A stretch of DNA of 64,000 nt from Inonotus obliquus (lineage: Eukaryota > Basidiomycota > Agaricomycetes > Hymenochaetales > Hymenochaetaceae), in assembly GCA_032164295.1 (NCBI GenBank), contig JAJHTX010000010.1, positions 1,178,001 through 1,242,000 on the forward strand, in the 5' to 3' direction. Shown here piece by piece: positions 47,919 through 58,080 of the stretch. The position numbers were made by a program, and so were the translations under genes. Positions within the stretch are counted from its first letter, which is position 1. Every line of letters begins with the position of its first letter. Under the pieces are notes generated by a model. It saw nothing but the letters and a program-made list of their open reading frames with translations. It did no database searches and was not told the DNA's origin.

Positions 47919-49518
47919 ATGAGCGATTCCAAGCCCGAGACTGGAGCAGAGCTGTTGGCATTCATGGACAAGTGCGCAGCAACATTTAACGAGTAGTAAG
48001 TCAATGCCCGCAGTCTTAGTGTGGAGATTTTCGTCTTGCTAAACTACGCCTTCAGCGAGAGCGAAAAAATACAAGATCCCGATGACGCCAAGGTTATACA
48101 AGACATGCGGAGGCTGAAGAGATCGTCGCTCGACTCGCTACATGCATTCCAGGCATTCATCGAGACCATGAACATCAGAATAAAGCAGTTTGATGACCAT
48201 ATATCCCGGAGGGCGCTGAATTACGGACTAAGCCTCATCCCGGATGACGCGCTTCTCGAGATATTTACTTTCGCCGCAGAAAGTCCAGAGGAAAAGGTGG
48301 CATTATCACTGGTATGCAGGAGGTTCAGGAGGGTAATGATGTCGACGCGGAAGATGTGGGATGGGCATTATCTCCAGATCGGACAGACACCGGAGCAGAT
48401 GGTTGCGATTGCATAGGGAAATCGCTTCGATTCGTTGAAGGCCGAAATAGGGTACCGCGGCTGTGTCAGGAACAGTACCTCATTCAAAGCGTGGGCGGAA
48501 CATCGAGGTTTCAACCTTAGTGAAAATGTTGACCGGTTCTATAAACACTCTTTCGACTTTATTCTGCAATTGCGTCTGCGGGAGTTGGAGATCTGGGGCC
48601 TGTATGAAGATGAAGAAGAGCAGTTACTAGACAGCGTGGCCATGCAGAGCGTTCGAACTCTGACGATGCAGACCTGCCGCGACTCCGCTTTGCGTTCCTT
48701 CGAAAGGGGGCATACTCCGTCGCTACAAAAATTAGCCGTAGGCTTCATACCAGGACCCACTGTCGCGAGAGATCTGATTGGGTGTGAATTGTTCAATGTT
48801 AGACATCATGAGCTGAACTCGTTGAGGGAATTCCTTGCATCGACGAACGCTCTCCAGTACCTACTACCTATGCCTTCACACGCACTTGAATTGGCGCTTT
48901 TACGAAGCCTGCGACCTCCCTTCTCTGCGGAGTCTGGCGGTCAATTTCGCCCCGCATCTGTCCCTTGCCAGACACTTGACTCGCTTTTCACTCTTATGGA
49001 CCCGTCGTACTACTTTGACAGAGTTACTTGACGTCCTATTGTCGATCGAAGTGCTTCGAGCACTCTCCATTTATAGGAACGGAGTTGATTATGGCAGCAT
49101 TCCTGATGAGAGTTCGGTGGACTCGATGCGGGTGGTTACTCTTCCTTACCTCGCGTCATGCGAGATTCATCAGGGCAGTTTCCGTGTCGGGAATCGATTG
49201 CTCGTGCGCATTTTTGCGGAGAAACTGAGCATGCCTGTCCTCCGAAGACTGGAGTTTCGATTTACATATGGCCTCGTACACCTCGATAAAGTCAACGGAG
49301 TCTTCGACGACCATCCACCAGAGAACTTCATCGTACCCTATGGGCGACTTATCTACTTCGAAGAGTGCCGTAGATTGTTGCCGATTACCGTGAACACAAT
49401 TGTTGGATATTTCAAGGGCATTGAAAGGACGCGGATCAAGTTTAACGACTGCCGTGGGTGGAGGAATGGGACCTTTGAACTGGACGAAATAGATTCGGCC
49501 CGGCTATCTCGGGCTTAG
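47919..49518 (+). pseudogene. F-box paralogue E, stop codon plus frameshift
   Basis: Young duplicate of D. Exon 1 is 47919-47995 and is nearly identical to that of D; intron 47996-48055; exon 2 from 48056. The F-box is intact (LIPDDALLEIFTFAAESP, then VCRRFRRVMMSTRKMW). A TAG at 48414-48416 then replaces the glutamate codon of the conserved AEGNRF. The same frame continues to about 48870, where a frameshift follows the NALQYLL segment; the family sequence resumes one frame on and runs to 49518. The segment after the stop (EIGYRG, NSTSFK, WAEHRGFN) matches pseudogene A, not D, which suggests a mosaic history. A truncated product of about 146 residues with the F-box only is possible. Confidence 0.85.
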
Positions 49519-50018
49519 ATCCGGACGAATCGATATCCGGTTAATCTCGTCCAGCAATATATTCTGCGTGTGGGTTGTAGACAGCATCCCCGACATTAAT
49601 CTCTTGCACGAACAATACATGTATCGTGTCGAGTTTCCTTGGTAGTTTCAACGTGGTCAATGCGTCGCGTTAACCGAATGTATTCTCGCTTCTTCCCACC
49701 TTTAGTCATCCTTACTTCAGCCGCGGTACCCATCACATTATGTATCTGCTTCCGATCCCAAATCATTCAGTTTGAAAAGTTCAGAAAATCCCTGTATACA
49801 ATGTGCTTATAGTATAAAAATGAAGTGATTGAAGAGAATGACATCAGCTTCACGGCCATTCGTCGTTTCCTATCTACATCATACATTGATAATATTGGTA
49901 GTTGTCGATGAAATTCATAAAAGTCGTGGCGATCGAAGGAGGCCATGAAACAAGTCGGGCGCAAAAAATCAGAAAGAAAGAAAGTGAATAAAAGTTATCA
50001 ACAGTCGGAAGCCAGTGA

Positions 50019-50041
50019 CCAATCAGGCGAAACTTCACGTG
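50019..50041 (+). promoter_or_regulatory. CCAAT + CACGTG module upstream of pseudogene F
   Basis: CCAAT at 50019-50023 and CACGTG at 50036-50041 repeat the arrangement seen upstream of C and in the orphan flank at 36475. The gene it serves is dead, so the motif is inherited and its persistence here is not evidence of use. Confidence 0.5.
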
Positions 50042-50096
50042 CTGTGATCTATGAAAAAACTACCGCCGGTGCAGGCAGCAGAACACGTTCATGTTC

Positions 50097-51690
50097 GTGG
50101 AGTCACTGTGCAGCAAGTAGCAACACCGACTTCTCCAAAGTATATCGCAATCTCGAACGTGCAGAAGAGGAACTGCGGGCATTTGTTGGTGACTGTACAA
50201 CATCATTTGAAGAGCGGTAAGTGTATGTCCACCTTTTGCCACTCTCGCTCACCTACTACCTCATCACTGGGAGCAGAAAAGCGCTGGATCACGACGTTTC
50301 CAAGTACACTAAAGACACACGGAACTCGTTGTATAGCATTCGAGTATCTGCGCAAGCCATGGACATCAGAATAAAGCAACTTGATGACCACATGTCCTGG
50401 ACGGCGTTGAATAATGGAATATATCTAGATATTCTCCTTTGCCGCGGAACTCTGGTGGAAAAGGTTATGTTATCACTAGTATCCAGGCGGTCCAGGAGCG
50501 TAATGAATGTCGACGCGGAAGATGTGGGATGGGTATTGCCTCGAGACTGGTCAGACACCGGAGCAGATGGTTGCGATTGCAGAGGGGAATCGATTCGATT
50601 CGCTGAAGGCCGTCATTCGAGGGCGTGCGCGAGTTGACATTGCAGCCACCCGTAATTGGGCCATGAAGCGAGGACTTCTTTACCCCAAGGAATACTCAAC
50701 CCGGTTTTCAAACGTTCTTTGGACTTTATCCTGCCATTGTGTCTCGGGGAGCTGCATATTCATGACCTAAACAAATACGAAGAAGAGACTCAATGGATCC
50801 TAGGCAGTGTGGCCATGTAGAGTGTTCGTACTCTGGTGATGCAGAACTGCGACAGTCCTATTTTGCGTTCCTTCAAAAGACTACATACTCCGTCTCTGCA
50901 AATCCTAGGTGTCGACTTCGTACCAGGACCTACTGTTGCGAGAGACCTAATCAGGTGCAAGTTGTCCGAAATGAAAGTTTATGAGCCGGATTCGTTGAGG
51001 GAGTTCCTTGCATCGGCGAACGCTCTCCAGTACCTATTCATTCAGATTTGGGGCGAGAGCTTTTACGTAGCCTACGACCTCCCTTCATTGCGGAGTCTGG
51101 TGGTCGATTTCATTCCTCATCCGTCCTTTGCCAGGCACTTGACTCGGTTTACATTCAGATGGATCGATGGTCTTAGTATGGCGGAGCTTCTTGGCTACCT
51201 GTCATCGACCGAAGTGCTTCAAGCACTCTCCATTTATGGCTGCCTAGGACTTGTTGATCGCGGCCCTTTTGAGGTGTCTTCGGTGAACTCGATGCGGGTG
51301 GTAACTCTTCCTCACCTCGTCTCATGCTACATATTACAGGGCGATCTCCATGTCAAAGATCCATTGCTCGCGCCCGTTTTCATTGCAAAACTGCGCATGC
51401 CTGTCCTTCGAAGGCTTTAGATTCAGTTTACATCTCGCGACGTGGGCCTCGATGAAGGCCTTGAAGTCTTCGATGATCATCCACCAGATATCCTCGACGT
51501 TCCCTATGGACGAATTATCCGCTCTAATGATTGCTCTGAGTTGACGCCGAATTTCGTAAACACGTATACCGGATATCTCACGGACATTAAAGGGATGCAG
51601 ATAGAGTTTAATGGCTGCTGGGGGTGCAGGAACGGGCTGGACGAAATAGACTCGGCTTGGCTCGATGAAGACGATTCCGAATCCGATTAG
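50097..51690 (+). pseudogene. F-box paralogue F, heavily decayed
   Basis: At least six lesions. The ancestral start ATG is GTG (50097-50099). A 7-bp repeat of AGCAAGT-like sequence shifts exon 1. About 25 bp are missing from the F-box near 50420, removing the IPDEVLSEI core. An extra base lies near 50505 (GTAATGAATGTC). Another shift follows near 50705. TAG codons occur at 50818-50820 and 51418-51420. Between lesions the family sequence is clear, for example PSLQILGVDFVPGPTVARDL and LREFLASANALQYLF. The 3' end, including DEDDSESD and the flank beyond it, is closest to that of inverted pseudogene A. Confidence 0.88.
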
Positions 51691-52059
51691 CCTTGTCGAT
51701 CGCGTTATCGCCTCGATGTTTGTCGGTTGTCCGTAACTGCAATGTAGCCAATAATGCATGCCTCGCGACTACAAAATCGCATCTAATTCAGCCACGGCGC
51801 CTCACACCTTGAACTTATCTCTCATTCTTTATGGGCTATTTCAAAGATTAGATGTTGGAAAGAGTCAGGAATCCCACTGCACGCAACAATCTGGATGCAA
51901 TATCTATTATGCCCTAACAATGAGTTGAACGGGTGCACTAGGACAGGCAGCGTGACTCTCTTCGCAGATGTGTGGAAAGGGAAATTCTTAATTTCTCACC
52001 AAGTACATATGTAGCAGCAATTATTGATTAGCAAGTGAATACTGCCACTACAAGTCGTC

Positions 52060-52200
52060 AGTCTATCTGGATGTTGATGCTGCCACGTACGTCAAAGCTA
52101 TGTAAGAGCTCTGCAAATCCTCCGGCACACAGACCACGCATACATCGAAACCATGAACAACGAAATAGTCGAGTTATCCTATCTGGACATTGCGAGAAAT
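52060..52200 (+). pseudogene. Short relic of another F-box exon 2
   Basis: GTCAAAGCTATGTAAGAGCT followed by CATCGAAACCATGAACAACG aligns with the start of exon 2 in D and E (GCCAAGGTTATACAAGACAT, then CATCGAGACCATGAACATCA), with the middle shortened. A second, shorter relic of the same region lies near 54980-55015. The F-box and LRR parts are gone. Confidence 0.45.
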
Positions 52201-52583
52201 TGAAGCCAGACTTCTTAACGCTTCTGCGGCTGTCGGCCTGGGTGTATGAATATTCGTGAAAATGTTGCAGGTGTAGAGCATCCAAAGCATAAGATTCAAA
52301 TTCGCAGCATTCTCAGTTGGCTCGCTATGTGCACGTACCTCCGTGTCGTGTCATGCTCGTCCATAGCTGTTTCTGATGAGAATCGTACTGTATGAATGGA
52401 GTATAGTGAATGATGTGTAGGCTAACTGTTTGTTTCCAATCTCACCCCACATTTGAAAACCATGGCGTGGAAGGCTCAGACTGACCAGTGATATTTTCGG
52501 AATTGCGATTATTCACCGTGGGAACTATATTGAGGAGGTCAATATTTGCTCAGCCAACCACCTCTTCATCGCTGCTCTTCAAA

Positions 52584-54569
52584 ATGATTATCCCCAAGAC
52601 CAACTTATTTCGCACTCTCGAGCAGGTTGGAGCGGAGCTGATGGCGCTGGCCGATGAGTGCACATCATCATTCAATGAGCAGTAGGTGAATGTCTGCACT
52701 ATCGACAACCTCGCTGACCTACTTCATCAGCGAGGACGGAAAAATACGAGATTCTGACGTCGCAAAGGACCTTGGAGACACGCGGAAACTGCACAGATCA
52801 TCGCTCGACTCGTTTCTTGCAGCCCAGGCATTCATTGAGACCTTGGATACCAGGATGAAGATATTCGCGAAGAGCATCGAGCAATTTGAGGACCATATTT
52901 CCCGGAGGGCGCTGAATTATGGACTACGCCTCATCCCGGATGAGGTGCTTTCCGAGATATTCTCTTTTGCCGCAGAAACATTGGAGGATAAGGTGGGACT
53001 GTCTCTGGTATTCAGGCGGTTCAGGAGGGTAATGATGTCGATGCGGAAGATATGGAGTGGGCATTATCTCGAGATTGGTCAGACACCGGAGCAGATGGTC
53101 GCGATCACGGAGGGAAATCGTTTCGATTCGTTGAAGGCTGTCATCCACGGGCGAGGTGAAGTTGAGCGCAGCAGTGCGTACGTGGCTTGGGTCAGAAAAC
53201 GGGCGCTCCACCCCATGGAACTTATCGACCAGTTCTTCGAACGCTCTTTGGACTTTATCTTGCCATTGCGTCTGGAGGAGCTACAGATTCAGGGCCTTGG
53301 TGGAAAGGAAAAAGAGGCTCAACGGATCCTAGACAGCGTTGCCATGCAGAGTGTTCGTACACTGCAGATACAGGATTGCTACAACCCCGTTTGGCGTACC
53401 CTGGAAAGGAGGCATACTCCGTCTCTACAAAACCTAGTTGTTGACTTCGTTCCAGGACTCGACATTGGGAGAGACCTGATTCGGTGCCGATTGTTGACGG
53501 TTCAAGTGGGCTCTTTGCGAGGTTTTCTTGCATCGGCGAACTCTCTCCAGTATCTAGTTCTCACCATTTCGGGGCGGCACTTTGACAGAGACTGCGATAT
53601 CCCTTCGCTGCGGGCTCTGGCAGTCAATTTCATGCCTCATCCGTCCTTTGCGAGACACTTGACTCGGTTCACACTCACATGGCCCCATCCTAAAGTCTTG
53701 GCAGGGTTACTTGACTTCCTGTCGTCGGCCGAAATGCTTCAAGCACTCTCCATTTACCTGAACGGAGGATTTGATCGCGTTGGCGCAGGACCCCCGGCAA
53801 TCCCTATCAATGTACCTTCCAGATTCGGGATTCTATGGCGGGATTTTTTTCTGGCGCTTCGCGCCCGATTTATCCGGAAAACCTGTGGGCCTAATGACCG
53901 TCAGACCGCCAAGTCTTACCAAATATGGTATATATTTTCCATCTTGGGTGCTCACTAAGCCAGTTTTCTTATGTAATTAACCGGATCAACAGAGATTTGC
54001 GTCCAGTTATCCGGAACTGACAAGGGCCTGTTCGAAAAAAATTCGTGATTTTATCCGGAAAACCTAGGGCCTCAAGGCCAAATTTTCGAATTCTTTATCC
54101 GGATCGGGTTGGGGCCTTGGTAGGGATTGCCGGGGGTCCTGTTGGCGCGTCTCCTGCAAATTCGCGGGTGGTGACTCTTCCTCACCTCGCCTCCTGTGAG
54201 ATTCATCAGGGTGGTTTCCGTTTCGTAGAACCAATACTCGTGCACCCTTTGTCCGCAAGGCTGCGTATGCCTGTCCTACGAAGGCTGGAGCTTCAGTTTA
54301 GATCTGACTTTGTGGGCTTTCATGAGGTCCTTAAAGTCCTCGATGACCATCCACAAGATAACTTCATTGTGCCCCTTGGGCGACTTATCTACTTCGAAGG
54401 GTGCAGAGAATTGACGCCGAATTTCGTAAACACAGTTGCCGGAATTCTCACGGATATTGACCCGGTGCAGATCAAGTTTGATGACTGCAGGGGGTGGAAG
54501 GATGGGACGTTTAGACTGGACGAAATAGGCTCGGCTTGTCTCGATGAAGACGAATCGGAATCCAAATAA
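52584..54569 (+). pseudogene. F-box paralogue G, split by a transposon
   Basis: Exon 1 is 52584-52681 (starts MIIPKTNLFRTLEQ, as in B), intron 52682-52730, exon 2 from 52731. The F-box (LIPDEVLSEIFSFAAETL, then RRFRRVMMSMRKIW) and two thirds of the LRR-like part are open. After YLNGGFDRVGA the frame enters the 354-bp element at 53787-54140 and ends at 53958. The remaining family sequence (RVVTLPHLASCEIHQGG onward) continues at 54166-54569 and ends in DEDESESK. No other lesion is visible, so the insertion is the sole and probably recent cause of inactivation. The element plus one target copy add 362 bp, which is not a multiple of three. A shortened protein of about 440 residues with a foreign tail could still be made. 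Confidence 0.9.
53787..54140. mobile_element. 354-bp hAT-like MITE inside F-box gene G
   Basis: The terminal inverted repeats are AGGACCCCCGGCAATCCCTA at 53787-53806 and its complement at 54121-54140, extending to 24 bp with one mismatch. The flanking 8-bp direct repeats GTTGGCGC lie at 53779-53786 and 54141-54148. An 8-bp duplication is the hallmark of hAT transposition. Inside, the motif TTATCCGG recurs at about 53871, 54006, 54053 and 54094, two of them within longer near-identical phrases (TTATCCGGAAAACCT). Such subterminal repeats often bind transposase. There is no coding capacity. The intact duplication and a host gene with no other lesion point to a recent insertion. Confidence 0.9.
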
Positions 54570-55170
54570 TCTTGTTGACCTCATTAACGCCTAGATTTCT
54601 GCCATGTGTGCATCGTGTCGAGCTTTGTCCGTAACCGCAATATAGCTCACGACGACAAATTACTATAGATTGTACCTAATTCAGCCACAGCGCCTCGCGT
54701 TTTCTGTCATTTTTATATGAGACATTTCGAAGATTAGATGGTTGAAAAGAGCGAGAAGTTCCCAGCATGCAACACTTTGGATGCGTTATTTATGAATGCC
54801 CTGAGGTTGAATCGAACGTGTGCACTGGCTGTAAGAGTGATTCTCTTTGAGTTCGCAGGTGGAAGGGAAATTCGCAATTTCTCACTAACTTCACTAACTA
54901 ATTAGCGAGTGAATCAAACATTCTCATTCGATAGCCTACACTTCGACAGTAAAATCATAAGTACTCGAGACGGCGTTGTTGAAAGGTACGCCAAAGTTAT
55001 GCAAGAGCTTGAATCCTTGTAGGACTGGCTATGCGCAGTCCATTCTGAGCCCTCAGTGAATCGAATCGATGATGAGACACAAGCTGACTAATCAGATTGT
55101 GGTCCTCGTGCCACGATATTTCTCCTGTTCAACAACTACGAGTGCAACTCAACTGAACACGTACACGCTT

Positions 55171-56797
55171 ATGGAGTCACTGTGCATCAACACCGATCTC
55201 TCAGCAGTATTTGGAAATCTCGAGCATGCAGCGGCAGAACTGTGGGCAATTGTTGATGGCCGGAAAACTTTATATGAAGAGCGGTAAGTGGATGTTCACA
55301 TTTCTGCCATCCTCGTCAATCCACCTCATAAGCGAGAACAGAAAAACGCTGGATTACGACGTTGGCAAGTACATCAAGGACATGCGGGACCCGCTGCGTA
55401 TCCTTCAAGCATTTTTGGAAACCATGAATATCAGAGCAAAGCAATTTGACGACTACATGTCCCTGGCGGCAATGAATTATGGTCTGAATCTGGTACCGGA
55501 TGAGGTGCTCTCTGAGATATTCTCTTTTGCGGCAGAGAGCTTGGAGGAGAAGGTGGGGTTATCGCTGGTGAGCAGACGGTTCAGGAGGGTAATGATGTCG
55601 ACGCGGAAGATGTGGGATGGGCATTGCTTCGAGATTGGTCAGACACCAGAAGAGCTGGTCGCGATCGCGGAGGGAAATCGATTCGATTCGTTAAAGGCTA
55701 TCATACGGAGCCGTGACGAGGTCAAGGACCTCCTTTCGTACTGGAATTGGGCTAGAAAACAAGGGCTTCGTCCCAAGAAATTTGCCGACCAGTTCTACAA
55801 CCGCTCGTTGGAATTTATTCTGACATTGCGTCTGAAGACGCTGGATATTCGGTTCCTACGCAAAGACGAAAAAGAAGCTCAACGGATCCTAGACAGCGTG
55901 GCCATGCAGAGTGCCCAATATCTGGTGATAGTTTACTGCGACAACCCCATTCTGCGTTCCTTCGAAAGGCGACATACTCCATCGCTACAAAGCTTGGATG
56001 TCGACTTCGTACCAGGACCCACTGTTGGGAGAGACCTGATCAGGTGCAAACTGTCCGAAGTTAAAGATTATGAGCTGAATTCCTTGAAGGAATTCCTTGC
56101 ATCGACGAACACTCTGCAGTACCTATTTCTTCATACTTCGAACGGTGGCTTTTACGAATCCTGCGACCTCCCCTCGCTGCGGAGTCTGGCAGTCGATTTC
56201 GTTCCTTATTCGTCCTTTGCCAGACACTTGACCCGGTTTACACTCTTATGGACCAATCGTACAACTCTGACAGGGTTACTTGCCTTTCTATCATCGACCG
56301 AAGCGCTTCAAGCACTCTCCATTTATGGCGCCCTAGGAGTTATTGGAGCCGGACTTCCTTTCTCATATTGGGAGTGTGTGGCGACACTTCCTCATCTCGT
56401 CTCATGCGACATTCAACAGACCGATCATCGTTTTGACCGTCCATTACTTGTGGCCAATTTCATTCGCTTCCTGCGCATGCCTGTCCTTCGAAGGCTAGTG
56501 CTTCGATTTAAAATCGACGTCGTGGGCAAGGATAATGGCGCCGAAGTCTTCGATCAGGAGCTGCCAGATATCTTCTTCGTTCCTTATGGGCATCTTATGC
56601 GCTTTGAAGGGTGTAAAAGATTGACGCGCAGTGTCGTGAACACAATTGTCGAATCTTTCATAACCATTACAGAGTGGACGCAGATCGAGTTTGATGACTG
56701 CTGGAGGTGGAAGGATGGGACGTTTAGACTGAACGAGGTTAACTCGGCTTGGCTATCTCAGACATGCGTAGATCCGGACGAATCGGAATCCGATTAA
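55171..56797 (+). CDS. F-box protein, paralogue H (intact)
   Basis: Intact member of the array, 525 residues. Exon 1 is 55171-55283 (MESLCINTDLSAVFGNLEHAA), intron 55284-55332 with an AAG acceptor, exon 2 55333-56797. The F-box reads LVPDEVLSEIFSFAAESL, then SLVSRRFRRVMMSTRKMW; the usual Cys of VCRRF is Ser here. LRR-like segments include HTPSLQSLDVDFVPG, LKEFLASTNTLQYLFL, CDLPSLRSLAVDF and MPVLRRLVLRF. The tail is PDESESD. The loop after LQALSIYG lacks the usual VNSMRVVTLP and reads SYWECVATLPHL. The promoter keeps only a diverged CTAAT and TCGTG in place of CCAAT and CACGTG. SCF adaptor role inferred. Confidence 0.86.
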
Positions 56798-56989
56798 TCT
56801 CGTCTGGTAAGATGTACTGCGTGTGATTTGTACAATAGCCTCGTCTCAATCTGTTGCGCGTGTATGTATCGTGTCGAGTTTTTTTGACGGTTTCAACGTA
56901 GCCAATGCCTTGCGTTAACCAAAAACAGGTGAATGTACTCGTACCCCTCCAAGTCTTCCCCTGATCTCAGCAGGCCGCCTTTAATGAAA

Positions 56990-58080
56990 GCTAGACAATG
57001 TGAGAAGCTTAGTATATGATGTGTTTGAAGTGGATGACATCGGCTTCCACTCGTGCATTTATGCATTTATGTATTCATGCATTCAAGTGAATCCTATTTA
57101 TTTACTGTATTTCATTGGCAGTGGTATCGTCGAATCTGGATTTGTGTAATGTGTAAAAAGGAGTGAATGAGAATGTTGTTGTTGGGTAACATGCATATGA
57201 ACGACTCGGAAAGACTCAAAGAGGGAGAGGAACAAATGAACGAATGTCCAAGTCCGTTTACATAGATTAATATTGGCGCGGTCTCTGTCTCTCCGCTCCC
57301 CGACTGCCTGAACTGCCATATTCAAAGTCTTCCCGACGCGACGCGACGCAGAGGTCTATGCAGTAATCTTGAATATCAATCCTATAGGCAGTAGATACGA
57401 GTACTAGTAGCGTCCTTTGAACATACGGTGAGTCGAGTCACGCCAGAGTCGGAGTCAGATTTGTTTCCTGTCTACATTAAATTATTGTACTCCTTGTCAG
57501 GACATCCGACATCAGACATACTGTAATTATGTAGTACATATAGCGCGAATAATATCTAGCGCTAGTGGTCTTTCGTCTTGAGTATGTACTGTTTTTTTTT
57601 TTTTTGGGGGGGGGGGGGGGGGACTGGAGGGAGTGGGATATATCATAGATATATGTATGCGCTATGCGCTATGCAAGGGGAGGGGAGATGAGATGAGAAT
57701 TGAAAACGTTGATTTCGATTTCAGTGATGACTGATGTATAAAGGTGTAGTATCTTGTATCTTATCCGGGTAGTATTGCATGTTCTATCACAGACTCATAG
57801 ATTCATAGATTCACGGATTCAACGGACTCATGGTGATTGGGTTTTAAAGAAAAGGATTTCACCACATCAATCTAGCGTGTAGGTAGGTGTACGTATGGTA
57901 CAGTATAGAGTAATAGTATCCGTTGATACTGATGCTACTGATTCCGACCGAACGGGATTGGATTGATTGCTGACTGGCATTACCCACTGGAGTATTCCCG
58001 TATTCCCGCATCACTCCTCTCTACTTAATCATAACATCGCTCACACACACAAACAATAAACACACACGCGGCACACATCA
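56990..58080. repeat. Duplicated intergenic segment, copy 2
   Basis: Match to 41700-42430 downstream of gene B, longer here because of added simple sequence. Shared landmarks appear in the same order: ATGACATCGGCTTCCACTCG, GTCGAATCTGGA, AATCCTATAGGCAGTAG, GATTGCTGACTGGCATTAC and CCCGTATTCCCGCATCACT. This marks the right border of the duplicated F-box region; nothing similar occurs beyond 58.1 kb. Confidence 0.7.
57592..57622. repeat. Homopolymer junction T14-G17
   Basis: Fourteen T directly followed by seventeen G, with no interruption. It falls inside copy 2 of the duplicated segment and is absent from copy 1. Lengths of such runs are unreliable in sequencing. Confidence 0.9.
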
